From Pieris napi (lineage: Eukaryota > Arthropoda > Insecta > Lepidoptera > Pieridae), in contig NC_062236.1 of NCBI RefSeq assembly GCF_905475465.1, forward strand, positions 9,496,001 through 9,560,000: a stretch of DNA of 64,000 nt. The letters run 5' to 3'. This document shows positions 44,373-55,345 of this stretch, piece by piece. Every line of letters begins with the position of its first letter. Position 1 is the first letter of the stretch. The translations under genes and the position numbers were made by a program. Below the pieces are notes generated by a model. The model ran no database searches, had not been told where the DNA came from, and saw only the letters and a program-made list of their open reading frames with translations.

Positions 44373-45080
44373 GTAGGAAGGAAACAAAGTCTAGAAAATT
44401 TATAAAGAAAATCTATAAAGTTGGTTTCTTAAGAACCTTATTTTCTGGAATAAGAACATTTAAGTATGGGTAGAATAAATTTTGGTACAGAGAAATAATT
44501 CATAATCAATACGAGTAATAGCATCTGGCTGCTTTTGTACTTATAGGTAAGAGGAACAATACTTGTTTCTTTGGTGGAAGACTGATACACATTATAAATT
44601 ATCAAACAGGACCAGAAACATTCCCTGGCATAACACAAAATTTCATAAAACTTAAAACCTTTGGGCCGTGTTCTTTTTTCAAATTAAGGAGGAATTCAAT
44701 ACAAAGTTCGACTATGAACTATGTATTGCCATATTATTAAAAAAAAAAAGTTCGACTATGGAATTAATTTTGAGTGGCACACGAGGCTATATGTGTTCTG
44801 TGGGCGGATGCTCCACATTCCCGCCAAATTGCCGGCTAAATCTGTTAACTTTGATTACACTAAATTGGGAGGCGTAACATTCCTAGTTATCATTTCTGGA
44901 GATAACTGCTCGGTAAATTGTTCTATTTGTTTGTGTCTGGATTTAGATGACGGATCACTGTAGGTGGATACAGATAAAGTTGGCACTTATATTTTATCTG
45001 TGACTGCATGACATCGACAATACCTACATAATCTATAATTTTTGAAACATTATAATTAGTTTTTATTTATTTATTTTTTA
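44373..45080. other. Spacer, nothing recognised
   Basis: 44750-44960 has a less biased composition and overlapping short frames (for example GTRGYMCSVGGCSTFPPNC) but no start, splice borders or recognisable domain. Confidence 0.35.
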
Positions 45081-45338
45081 TGATTGGACAATTCACACCA
45101 ATTGATCAAGTCCCATGCTAAGCTGGTGAAGCTTGTGTTATGGGTACTAGGCAACGGATATACATACATATTATACATAGATATACCTAACACATATAAA
45201 TACATATTTAAACACCCAAGACCTAAGCACAACACCAAATGCTCATCACATCGATGTTTGTCTCAGCAGGGGATCGAACCCGGGACCCATGGATTCGCAG
45301 TCAGGGGTACTAGCCACATGACCAATGAGCCGTCCTCC
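45081..45338 (-). mobile_element. SINE family B
   Basis: Inverse of the copy at 13757: TTGGACAATTCACACCAATT, TTATGGGTACTAGGCAACGG, ATGCTCATCACATCGATG, GGGGATCGAACCCGGGACCC and ACCAATGAGCCGTC. The mariner below is inserted about ten bases beyond its head. Confidence 0.88.
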
Positions 45339-45345
45339 AGTAATA

Positions 45346-46640
45346 AAGGGTTTTTCAACAAGAACTTTGTTTTCTAAAACAAAATAAAACAAAGAATTTA
45401 GAGGAAAATGAATAAAATTTTTATTGTATTACAAAGAGAAAAGTTTGGCAATTATGAATGAAAAATGATATCTGGCAAATGTCCACCACGACCACGCTGA
45501 CAGATGTTGATTCTTTCATCAAAATTTTTAATCACTTTTTGGCAAAATGGAGGGTCTATTTCGTTAATGACATCACGGATTTTGAGTTTTAAGGCTGCAA
45601 TCGATTCGATTGGCTCCGTATAGACTCTGTCTTTAACATAGCCCCACAAAAAATAATCCAGTGGTGTTAAATCACACGATCTGGCTGGCCACTTAACAGC
45701 TGAATTTCGCGAAATTATGCGCTCGGGAAATTTGGTTTGCAATAAATTGATCGTTTCATTGGCTGTGTAACATGTGGCACCGTCCTGTTGAAACCACATT
45801 TCAGTGATATCCATGTCATCAATAATAGGCCAAAATTTAGTGGTTAACATCTCGCGATACCGTGATCCATTGACTGTTACCGCATTTCCAGCCTCATCTT
45901 CGGAAAAAAAACGGCCCAATCACACCTCCAGACCACATAGTGCACCACACAGTAACACGTTGAGTATGCAAAGCCTTCTCAATAATTGCTTTAGGATTTT
46001 CAGAAGCCCAAATGCGACAATTTAGCTTGTTGACGTACCCTGACAAATGAAAATGGGCTTCGTCTGAAAAAATGATTTTTTCAGAAAAACCAGCAGGTTG
46101 TTCCTGAATGAACTGAGCGAATCTGCGGCGATTTGAATGGTCGATCAGCTTTAATTCCTGCACCAGTTAAATCTTGTAAGGCTTCAAAGCCAAATCCTTT
46201 CGCAAAATTCGCCATGTTGTGCTTTTGGATAACCCCAATTATTGAGAACGTCGTGAAATTGACAAATTTTGATCTTCTTCAACACTGGCTCACGGCGGCG
46301 ATGTTTTCTGTTGAACGACCCGGTCGAACACGTGTTGGTGTTGGCACATTTTGTACCGAGCCTGTCGACTCAAATTTCGCGACCAAATTCTTAACAGCGG
46401 TCTCAGAAGGACGATTAAGCTGGCCGAAAATATCACGAATTTTACGAAATGTAACTTTAACAGAACCACCATTTTTATAGTGGATTTGAATTATTTTAAT
46501 GCGATTTTCGAGCGAAATTGAATTCATTGTAATAATTGCCAAAGCACCTGCTACGAATACCGCCAAAAACTAAATGTCAAAACTATCACGTTCTCGGTGT
46601 TGCCACAATTGAAAAACAAACTTCTTGTTGAAATACCCTT
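45346..46640 (-). mobile_element. Mariner transposon (DD41D spacing), decayed transposase
   Basis: 1295 bp bounded by TA on both sides (45344-45345, 46641-46642) with inverted ends AAGGGTTTTTCAACAAGAAC and GTTGAAATACCCTT over about 28 bp. Transposase lies on the minus strand in at least three frames: 46566-46279 (helix-turn-helix region, KIIQIHYKNGGSVKVTFRKI), 46163-45894 (SDEAHFHLSGYVNKLNCRIW, VWCTMWSGGVIGPFFF) and 45919-45452 (MWFQQDGATCYTAN, CDLTPLDYFLWGYVKD). Between the Asp of QQDG and the last Asp of DLTPLD are 41 residues, the DD41D (rosa-type) spacing of mariner transposases. Frame breaks near 46220 and at an A run at 45901-45908 make it non-functional, but the ends look intact, so it could be mobilised only in trans. 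Confidence 0.92.
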
Positions 46641-47565
46641 TATAAGAAAAACACTATTTAACTGTTGTTTATTCTTTATGTTACCCGATAATTAACATTC
46701 CTGATTCGTTATATGTATTTTCGTTACATATAATTGTTTTAAATTTTATTTATTGTGTTTACAAAAATATATTTTATAAACAATATTTCTTTTATTAATA
46801 GAATTGTATTTAATAAATTTATGTCACGCAAAATAAGAATAAAAATATTGTATGCGAGATCAAAGGTTCATTGTTTAGTTTTTGTTATAATTTGTTCTGT
46901 TTTCGCGCCATTATCAACTGCGCTGCGAGGCAAACGGACCTTGGTGGAAGGCATAAGCGGAAGAGTAGACTTTACCTTTGGTATTGGGTTGCGTTTAACA
47001 ATTGTACCCTTTCCATTTTGACCGCGGGCTTACTAGAGGGCATGGGCTATATACGCCTTTGTAAGTAAACATTTATTTATAATATAAAATAAATTATTTA
47101 ATATATATATATATAGAATAAATTATGTGTAACGTTAGTAAATGTTTATTATATAAAGTAATGAGTTGTGGCTTATAGTAGGTACGTATGTTTAATTAAC
47201 TTATAATCCTAATAAGGCATGGAGGTTGTATATTTTGTGAATATTTGTAATGTATTTGGATATTTTTCTTATATTTTTCTTTTCTAAAAGGACTTTAGCA
47301 CTATACTGTCGACTATAGATACAGTTTTTGATGTGGTCGGAATTGGTGCTGTGTAAACGTTATGGAGGAATGGTGAAAAGTTCATCCATCCAAAAGGTAG
47401 GATAAGTATATCTTTAGCAGGGTAGACGTCATCACTGTAATTGTAGCCATCAATATGTCTCGGCTTCGCACCAGATATAGATAATAGATAAAATATATAA
47501 AACCTCTTTTGAGCGTTCTAATGAGGAAAGAAATTTAAATCGAAATTTGAATCACAAATCTTCTG
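46641..47565. other. Spacer; exon-like segment at 46840-47060
   Basis: 46895-47060 is more GC-rich (TTTTCGCGCCATTATCAACT, CTGCGCTGCGAGGCAAACGG) and ends with ATGGGCTATATACGCC then a strong GTAAGT donor at 47061. It resembles a first exon, but no continuation was found. A TA microsatellite sits at about 47100. Confidence 0.3.
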
Positions 47566-48450
47566 TTTGAACAATGGCAAGTTTTGTTTAAAATACTTTT
47601 TTTTACTCTCGCTATCTCTCATGACTAGGTCTACAGACGCTTTTAAGCTAATTAAGCAATTTGGAGTGATAGTGTGGAATTTCGCCAGAAATTCGGCGTT
47701 TATTGTTTGTTCAGCATTTACTGAAACTGCTTGCTTAACGCAAAATGTGTTGGGAATTGTTTTTAAATTTTCACTGTTCTGTGCTTAAGTACGTTTAGGG
47801 TAGTGAAATTATTTCTACTAATAATAATTTGATACTGAATTTATATATACTGAATTTGTTCGTTTGTTTGAGCCTTGAGGTCATATATTTGAATCCCACC
47901 CGAAATTTGATCCACGGACACTCTCTTGTTACGGATTTCATCTGAAATTATTAATATCATAAATAAAAAAAAATTAAAAAAAATTGTTTGGTCGTATAAA
48001 ATTACTAACAGACACGTTATCCCTTACAAACTTAAAAACTGAACCATTCTTCAAAAATGACATCAAGAACAGTCCAGCTATTTTGAAAGAGTTTCGTTAA
48101 AACGCACTAAACATTTATACAGATAAACAGATTAAACAGATAAAAAATCACTTATCATACAATACACTTTTTACACATTGTAACATAGCAAATGCATTTT
48201 TAGATAAATCCGGTTACTGAACCTGATACTCTAATTTGAATTTTATAGTGCGTTTATGAGTAATGTATTTAAGTTCATAGTTATAAAGTTAGTGGGGTTT
48301 TTCTCGTTAAAGAAGAATTCTTTAGTGTGTAGACAAATGTGCCACGTCAGCGTACGACACTGACGGACGGCGATAATTACACTTAAAAATTGCGAGTCCA
48401 CTTTACACTTCAGGACATTTTTATTAAGCAACTTAACAATTTAGTCAACA
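47566..48450. other. Spacer, nothing recognised
   Basis: AT-rich. TTGAATCCCACCCGAAA near 47890 is faintly tRNA-like. No exon or repeat family. Confidence 0.4.
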
Positions 48451-48879
48451 ATATATATATATAAAAATGAAACCCGTTTTCCGTTGTCACGACATAACAT
48501 GAAAACGGCTTGATCGATTTGTCTGATTTTTTTAAAATAATATTCCTTGAAGTACGAGGATGGTTCTTACGGAGAGAAAAATTGGAAAAATTGAGTGAAA
48601 CAGTCTAAAAACAACACTTTTCTATATTCCCATACAAAATATTCGCAATAATATTTAAAGGCAATTTGAACTTTAATACCATATCATAAAGTTCAAGTGT
48701 TAGTGGAGGGGTTCCGGGAAGGTAAATTTTTATTTTTTGACATAATGTATTTTTTGTATTATCAAATTTTTTTTTTTTTATCTTACTAGCTAGACCGGTG
48801 TTCCAAATAGCAGAATAAGTATTTAAAAAAAATAAAGAATCGACTGTTAGGCGGTACGATGTTCGCCAGGCCAGCTAGT
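48451..48879 (+). mobile_element. Helitron-like non-autonomous element
   Basis: Starts after ATATATATATAAAAATGAAA with CCCGTTTTCCGTTGTCACGA and AACATGAAAACGGCTTGATC, and ends AGGCGGTACGATGTTCGCCA then GGCCAGCTAGT. A near-complete inverted copy lies at 58801-59222. No terminal inverted repeat; CTAG end as in Helitrons. Confidence 0.68.
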
Positions 48880-49301
48880 AATATATAAAATTCTCCGGTC
48901 ACAATGTTCGTTACCATACTGCTCCGAAACAGCTCGACCTATTCTTATGAAATTTTGTATGCATATTCAGTAATTCTGAGAACAGGCTATTTATTTTTAA
49001 AACCCCTAAGTGATGGACACTCCAACGCAATTTTTTTTTATGATACAGCATACAATAATACATACAACCCAACCCTATTTTTACCTCTCTACGATCAACC
49101 CTTATTTTTTATTTGTTTATTAAGAACTTATGACTCTGAGGTTTATATAGAGAAAAATTCACAGAAAAACCTAAAAAGTTTTCATTCCAGAAAACCAAAC
49201 AGTCTCTCGGATAGCATAGCAAAATGTTCCACGTATGTACTAAAAAGGTAGGCTAAGTAAAATCACATTAAGGAGAAACGAAGTTCGCGGGGGCAGCTAG
49301 T
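48880..49301 (+). mobile_element. Helitron-like element, second type, abutting the first
   Basis: Begins ATATATAAAATTCTCCGGTC, ACAATGTTCGTTACC, then CGAAACAGCTCGACCTATTC, and ends CTAAAAAGGTAGGCTAAGTA, GAAACGAAGTTCGCGGGGGC then AGCTAGT. The 3' half matches 30305-30547. It starts one base after the preceding element's CTAGT, so the two are arrayed head to tail. Confidence 0.68.
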
Positions 49302-49304
49302 AGG

Positions 49305-49570
49305 TAATCTTAATATATATAAATTACGTGTCACGTTGCTTGTCCGCTATGGACTCCTAAATTACCGAACCGATTTCAATCAAAAATGCACATCGTGTGC
49401 GGTTTGATCTAACTATAGCTTACATCTCAATTTATACCCGCAATATTATTTTATTGCAAAATATTCGTTTATTATTTGACAGTCACAATTCTAACAGGTG
49501 GCGCTGTGTTGGAAGTACCAACGTTTCACATAAGCTACAATTTAATGGCATTACCACCAAAAAAGCATGG
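49305..49570 (+). mobile_element. Helitron-like 5' part, third unit
   Basis: TAATATATATAAATTACGTG, TCACGTTGCTTGTCCGCTAT and CCTAAATTACCGAACCGATT follow directly after the previous CTAGT end. A matching 3' end was not found, so the right limit is a guess. Confidence 0.45.
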
Positions 49571-50098
49571 TGGTCTCCATGACTGGTGTTCTCCTACCGT
49601 TTCCTTTGAATAGTTTACCACTATGTGTTATAACAAAAACCTTAGCCACAGCAACGCTTGGCCGGTCTGCTATTATAATATAAAAACAAGTCCTCCGCCG
49701 CTATCTGACTGTTTCCGAGAAACTAAAAAACCACTGAACTTTCACATATCTAGAATGATTCATAGGAAAGGTTTAGAAACAACTTTTCAAGGTTTACAAA
49801 ACAGGGTTGTTAATCACAATAAATAAGTTGTGTACAAAAATTTGCGCCTGATAAAATGTTAAAGCAATAATTTGCATATACTCGTTTCAGAGTAGATACG
49901 GTTTCATACTTTTTACCGGCAAGTGTAAACTTTCTAATGCCCGCTCCGGCTACTCTATCCTCACTGTGACCACTTTCCAAATTAACTTATAAAATACACT
50001 TGAGACCTTGTTATATGAAACAGATATTTCGATAAAATTAGTACATAAACTGTTGTTTTAAATAGCTTATTATATATAATTACTTTTAAGTTTAGACT
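49571..50098. other. Spacer, nothing recognised
   Basis: No exon or repeat family recognised. Confidence 0.4.
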
Positions 50099-50311
50099 TG
50101 TGTTGGCCTAGTGGTGCGTGCGTCTTTCATCTCTGAAATTGTAGGTGCGAATCCCGGCTTGTGCAATAATGGAGTTTCTGAAAACATCGTGAAACCGACA
50201 TGCTTTAGACACAAAAAGTCAACGGAGTGCAATTACGGAAGTCTGATCACCAACTTGCCAAAACAAATGAACAAACAGATGCAGAAATCTGAGGCCCGGA
50301 CCTAAAAGCTA
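50099..50311 (+). mobile_element. SINE family A, middle shortened
   Basis: TGTTGGCCTAGTGGTGCGTG, GTAGGTGCGAATCCCGGCTT, ACACAAAAAGTCAACGGAGT and GATGCAGAAATCTGAGGCCC. The stretch between B box and CATCGTGA is deleted. Confidence 0.82.
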
Positions 50312-50591
50312 TTATCGGTTTGTTGTTGTTGTTATTTTTACCAAGAAAGCGTTGAATACGGTGTTTAGTACCAGAACACAACCATGTTGCTATAGGGCCG
50401 ATGTTCTGCAGTGCGAACTGATGGTGTTGATGACTCGTGTTAGGCACACCATTGGTGATATTCCTAATCTAGAATGTTGTTCACAAAAACCAGAGATCTT
50501 GAAACTTTTTATGAGTTATTTTACCAACCAATTTTCACTTAGAAACTAAGACTGTTACTAAAACTACATATGGATATAAAAACTAAATAAA

Positions 50592-50717
50592 ACAGTGGCC
50601 TACCACCTTTTTAGGTTGGGCCTCAGATTTCTGTATCTGTTTCATGATCATTTGTCAATCTAATAGGCAAGTAGATCAGCCTCCTGTGCCTGACACACGT
50701 CGACTTTTTGGGTCTAA
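50592..50717 (-). mobile_element. SINE family A, 3' half only
   Basis: ACAGTGGCCTACCACCTTTT to GACACACGTCGACTTTTTGG; ends abruptly after GGTCTAA. Confidence 0.85.
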
Positions 50718-50739
50718 ACGATATCATTTCTCCGCTTCT

Positions 50740-51010
50740 AATAAATGGAATAATTACAAAAAAGTAATAGTAAGTATGTAGCATGTCAAACAATAAAAAA
50801 ACAATAATAGTAGGTATGTTAAATAATTACAAAAAAAATATAATAGTATGTGATATAATTAGAAAAAAAACAATAGTAGGTAGTACCTATATGAAAAAAT
50901 TCCAAAAAAAAAGAATAGTACCTATGTGAAATAATTAGAAAAAGAAACAATAGTAGTATGTCAAATAATTAAAAAAAATACAGTAGTAAGTATATGAAAT
51001 AATTACAAAA
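50740..51010 (+). repeat. Degenerate A-rich tandem repeat
   Basis: About six imperfect units of roughly 40-50 bp built on AAATAATTA(C/G)AAAAA followed by CAATAGTAGGTATGT. It lies exactly where the SINE head should be, so it may have grown from the truncated insertion. Confidence 0.7.
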
Positions 51011-51184
51011 ACCCTAATTGCCCAATTAAATATATATATTAATATCAGCGTAAATGAAAATAAAAGATTTTTTTTTTAAAATGAGCTAAACTAATATGTA
51101 AAATGAAAATAAAAACATGATATTAACCTCACAACTCAACCAATAAATTATTCTAACTGCGTGTTCTTGACACCTATTCAAATG

Positions 51185-51345
51185 CTAATAGCACACATAC
51201 ATTTCTATGTGTGCGTCTAAATTTGGCCACTCAGGCGCAATCTTGGTATACCGAGCCCTGATTGGTTAATTTGAAATTAGAAAAAAACTTCTGATTTTGA
51301 ATGGTTAGTTTTTAAATAATATGCTGGTTGGTTAATTTGATAATA
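51185..51345 (+). repeat. GTGTGCGT-headed element, copy 1
   Basis: ATGTGTGCGTCTAAATTTGG, CCACTCAGGCGCAATC, CTGATTGGTTAATTTGAAAT. Matches copy 2 at 51745 in the same order. ATTGG (inverse CCAAT) motifs recur. Function unknown: either a low-copy repeat or duplicated regulatory DNA. Confidence 0.5.
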
Positions 51346-51679
51346 GATTTGTAATACTGTTAATTGTTTTGACTATTTGGCTATTATTTGCGTAATAGAT
51401 TTTTTTAAACATTTTTTTGAACGAGCACAGTATGTATAAATAATTTTGACTTAAATTTGCTAGAATAGAAATAAATATGTTTTAAGCATAATTAACCTAT
51501 TAAATATTTGCTATATATTAAATAAACCCAAAACATTATTTAACTAACTATAGATTATAGTACCTCTGATCATTAGTTTAATTTTGGTAAACATTCCGTT
51601 TACCTCACTTGAAGAAGGATATAATAGTTTTGAAATTTACATTAACATACAAGTTAAGTAATTTTAAATCTCAATACTT

Positions 51680-51735
51680 TTTATTGGTTCCCCGAAATCG
51701 AACCCACAATAGGCGTGCTATGCTTTAAATCAAAT
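51680..51735 (-). repeat. tRNA-like B-box relic
   Basis: TTCCCCGAAATCGAACCCAC resembles the inverse of a tRNA T-arm. There is no convincing cloverleaf around it; a SINE scrap is likely. Confidence 0.3.
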
Positions 51736-51744
51736 CCACTATGA

Positions 51745-51850
51745 GAGCGATAGTTACGTGTGTGTGCGTAAAAATTTGGGCCACTCACGCGCAATGAGTT
51801 CCCATTGGCTGGTTTGAAATTAGAAATTTAGACGATTTGTAATGGTGCAT
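51745..51850 (+). repeat. GTGTGCGT-headed element, copy 2
   Basis: GTTACGTGTGTGTGCGTAAA, ATTTGGGCCACTCACGCGCA, CCATTGGCTGGTTTGAAATT then AGAAA. Shares order and spacing with copy 1. Confidence 0.5.
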
Positions 51851-52740
51851 TTTTGAATTAAAATTACTAATAAGTTTATTAGATTATATACAATCCTTAT
51901 GACGTATATGTTCCGGTTTCTATATTAAAACCAGTCGTTATTACTATGAGTGAATATTAATCAACAATGAAAAGTTAATTGGGATAATTTCGCATATGTT
52001 ATTAAGAGAGTGATAAATATTATTGATAAATGAACAAAGTCCAGGAGACGTGCTTGATATTTGTTGTTACGAATTACCTATATTTAATTTCCTATAGATA
52101 AGTTGTTTATCTCTAAATAACAATCTGTTTAAGAACCAGTAGCGCACAAAGAATCGACGCAAAAAAGGTAAAATTACCGTTTATAGAATAAAAACCGGTT
52201 TCCGTACATGGCCTTACATCTAACGCGTTAGTAATTTGAAATTCGAACCAGCTTTTGAAAAAAGAATGCTTTATTATTTTTTTATAAACTAATATGGCTG
52301 AATATTTTCAAGGTATGCCAAGGTTTATGCTTGAATATGGTAGAATATGAATATTGAAATTGCGTAATTTGCAGTCGCCTTTTTTGGTATTTGTATTTTG
52401 TATTTATTAAATAAAGACATTTAACATATTCTTATCGTATATCTATTAATAAGGACTGTACTAGATTTAACGCATAATTATAAAAATAATGATTTCCACA
52501 AAAAAATGTTTTGGTATGAATTTAATTATACCTAAAGTTTTTTTCCAGTTACGTTATTGTTATTGTACCAGTATTTGTTTCAGACACAGTTTTTAAATAT
52601 ATTATTTCTGACCTTGTCCTTAACTACACGTCTATATCTTTTCTAAAGCTGATACATTTCAATTAAATGCTTTCTTCCATATCCGAAAACTATAACATAG
52701 CTATACCATAGTTTTTTATACCATATCAAAAATACATACG
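51851..52740. other. AT-rich spacer, nothing recognised
   Basis: No exon or named repeat in 890 bp. Confidence 0.45.
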
Positions 52741-52744
52741 ACCA

Positions 52745-52840
52745 AGGCTCAAATTACGTGCGTGTGCGTCTAACGCTCCCCACTCGAGATTCGAAATTTG
52801 AACACCGTTAGATGATTGGCTGCCATTGTATAGTTTTTTT
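52745..52840 (+). repeat. GTGTGCGT-headed element, copy 3 (diverged)
   Basis: ATTACGTGCGTGTGCGTCTA, CCCCACTCGAGATTCG and GATGATTGGCTGCCATTG follow the same order as copies 1 and 2. Confidence 0.4.
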
Positions 52841-53194
52841 GTGAGTCTCGACGGGTGTAACTAGTTATTATATTTATTTAAAAAGAATCATGGCGCCTTT
52901 TGTTAGATGAACATGTACAGACTTTGTATGCTAATATTTGAATATTGATTTTTAATTTATTAGGTATTATATAATTGAGTAAGTTTAAAAAAAAAAACAG
53001 TTGCGTGATTTTCAAGTAGGTATATTTCTGTAGATTAAAAACTAAGCACAAATAATTTGACTTATTTTTCAACTTTGAAGCTACCAATTACTTTGTCATA
53101 CCCATTACAAAATACAATTAGTCACGGCAAAACTTTTCTCGTAATTAAAGAAAACATTCAAATGAAAGGGAACTCCTTTGTTAAAAAAGGTCCT

Positions 53195-53400
53195 CAAACT
53201 CACACAAATTAAGTTCATCGAACGCACACATACAAAGGGCCCCAATTCGAATTCCGAACGCGCGCAACAGTTTCCGCAATGGCCGACGGTCATTGACCCG
53301 GGTTTTGGAGGGCGATGACGTCACAGTGACCTTGAACGCAAATTTGGCGGTTGCCGCGCCGGTCCTGCGTATTGCGTAGGTTATGGTCACACGGTGACTG
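53195..53400. promoter_or_regulatory. GC-rich island with CRE and nuclear-receptor half-site
   Basis: GAACGCACACATACAAAGGG, CGAACGCGCGCAACAG, a perfect TGACGTCA (CRE/AP-1-family site) at about 53317 and TGACCTTGAA (inverse TCAAGGTCA, the FTZ-F1/ERR-type half-site) ten bases on. The surroundings are strongly AT-rich. Short open frames here have no domain. A promoter or enhancer is plausible but unproven. Confidence 0.35.
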
Positions 53401-54078
53401 AAGCGTATTCATCCCTTACACACGAACTAAAGTAAATTTTCCCTTAAGTTTCTGACGAAGGATTCTTTGAAGGGTTGTTTTCATTTTTATAAGATAGAAC
53501 AATTAACTTTTTACTATAAACTATTCTAACGCAGCTGCTCCATATAATAATTAAAATTAGTACGTACGTGAATAAAGTAGAGTTTATTTTAATAGTTTTA
53601 ATTTATGAAATTCAACGGGGATTTTTTTTGATAAAATCATGACTTATGTTCTAAATTGGTTTGTATTAATAGTGTTTTAGCTATTCTTTTCCCTTGACCA
53701 CACACTTTAATTTTTTTTGTGAATTGAAAGAATTAAAAGTGTCATGGCTGCGTCAAAAATACATAGATAATAATCAAAACAGGCACAGTGTGTCTGATTT
53801 GTATCCTACTGGGTTACAAACATAAGTAAATTATTCATTGGAAATAATTTGTCACGCACAGAACATTTAGTATGGCTTTTCTGCAACAAAGTTGCCATGA
53901 CATTTGTGTCATGTCAAACGGCGTATTAATTATTTGTCTATGTTTAATTGTAGCTAACATGACATTAGAGTTAAGTGTACATAGTTTTTCAAATTCCTTC
54001 TGGCAATAAGACTTTTGTATAGGTTTTAAACGCGTTTAATTAATACGAAAATTGTTAACGATAGTTGTAATAGTGATC
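53401..54078. other. AT-rich spacer, nothing recognised
   Basis: No exon or repeat family. A small palindrome CATGACATTTGTGTCATG sits near 53896. Confidence 0.4.
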
Positions 54079-54199
54079 GACTTATTAGGCTTCAAGAAAA
54101 GAGCGTACTAATTCTTAAAAGGCCGGCAACGCTCTTGCGAACCCTCTGGCAATGTGGGTGTCTATGAGGAGCGGTATCACTTAACACTTAACATCATAA
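54079..54199 (+). repeat. GGCCGGCAACGCACT-type repeat with 5' extension
   Basis: TTAGGCTTCAAGAAAAGAGC, TACTAATTCTTAAAAGGCCG, GCAACGCTCTTGCGAACCC and AGCGGTATCACTTAACACTT, with TAACACT duplicated. Confidence 0.75.
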
Positions 54200-54325
54200 A
54201 TAAAAGAATCTGTTAATAAACTGTACCCACATAACCTAATGGAATAATTTTAAACTATGTTTGTATTCAGAAATGAAATATAGAATTTTATTGTCTTTGA
54301 TTTACCTACATAACCTTTACACATT

Positions 54326-54451
54326 TAAAGAAAAAACTGTTTAACCGGATTGAAGTTATGTATTATTATAAATTTACAACTATTTAACATAATTTTAAAC
54401 ATACATAACTTCAATACATAACTTCAATCCGGTTAAACAGTTTTTTCTTTA
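54326..54451. mobile_element. Foldback element with perfect 37-bp arms
   Basis: The left arm starts TAAAGAAAAAACTGTTTAAC and runs to GAAGTTATGTA; the right arm is its exact inverse ending TTTTTTCTTTA. The centre is 52 bp, with ACATACATAACTTCAA as an extra partial copy of the arm. No target duplication is clear. Confidence 0.82.
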
Positions 54452-54703
54452 TAATATAGAATTTTACACAATTACGATGTGTCAAAGCCTTGTCCCATGC
54501 CCCAAGGTTTATCTGTCTGGTATGGGTTGATAAAGACCTACAAATATGGTTATGTGTATGAAAAATGAGTCAGACGAGGTCAACGAACCCGATTTTGATG
54601 AGACATCGACTGACAATACGATCGTGTATTTTGATAACTTTTATCATATTCTACCGTATGGTAACCTAATTGATTTGGTATGGTGAATATATTTATTTTA
54701 AAA
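54452..54703. other. Spacer, nothing recognised
   Basis: No exon or repeat family. Confidence 0.4.
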
Positions 54704-54910
54704 AATCAGTGGCGCTACAACCTTTTTAGGTCTGGGCCTCAAATTTCTGTATCTGTTTCATGATCATTTGTCAATCTGATAGCCGTCGACTTTTTGGGTC
54801 TAAGGCAAGCACAATCCCTACGATGGTTTTAGCGTCCGAACGTAATGCGCACATAGAAAGAAAGTCCATTGGTGCACAGCCAGGGATAAAACCTACGACC
54901 TCCAACACTA
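54704..54910 (-). mobile_element. SINE family A, with internal deletions
   Basis: AATCAGTGGCGCTACAACCT, a deletion after CAATCTGATAG, CCGTCGACTTTTTGGGTCTA, GAAAGTCCATTGGTGCACAG and CCAACACT at the end. Confidence 0.85.
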
Positions 54911-54984
54911 TATGGCCTCGATAATAGGTGCGGACGGCGTCCACAAACAATATTTCAAAAGCATTACAAAAATACCTTAACTTA

Positions 54985-55345
54985 TAAAGTCAAAGTCAAA
55001 ATCATTTATTTATTTAGGTAACACAATGTACACTTATGAACGTCAAAACAGAAATACATTTTAAATGCTTCTAATTTTACATCTACTGCCAGTTCTCAAT
55101 CACGGGAGGTGAACGGAAGAGAAGAACTGGTAATAAAACTCTCCGCCACTCTTTTTAATCGCCAATTTTTTCTATTTTACACAATGTTTGTAAGGAGGTG
55201 CAACAATTACACCATGTTCCACATGACATCTTAAGTAATTAATAGATAATTAATATTAATAAAATAAATTGAAATTAAAGATTTGTCCTCTATTAGCAGG
55301 AGGCATGGTGAAATAGGAGCACGCACTTACATTCTCGTGGGAACA
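54985..55345 (-). mobile_element. LINE-like 3' end fragment
   Basis: AAAGTCAAAGTCAAAATCAT, ATGAACGTCAAAACAGAAAT, AGAAGAACTGGTAATAAAAC and TGAAATAGGAGCACGCACTT. It parallels 22336-22700 along its full length. Confidence 0.68.

Noticed and set aside
45804..46025. Plus-strand ORF in the mariner
   Set aside because: Antisense shadow of the transposase.
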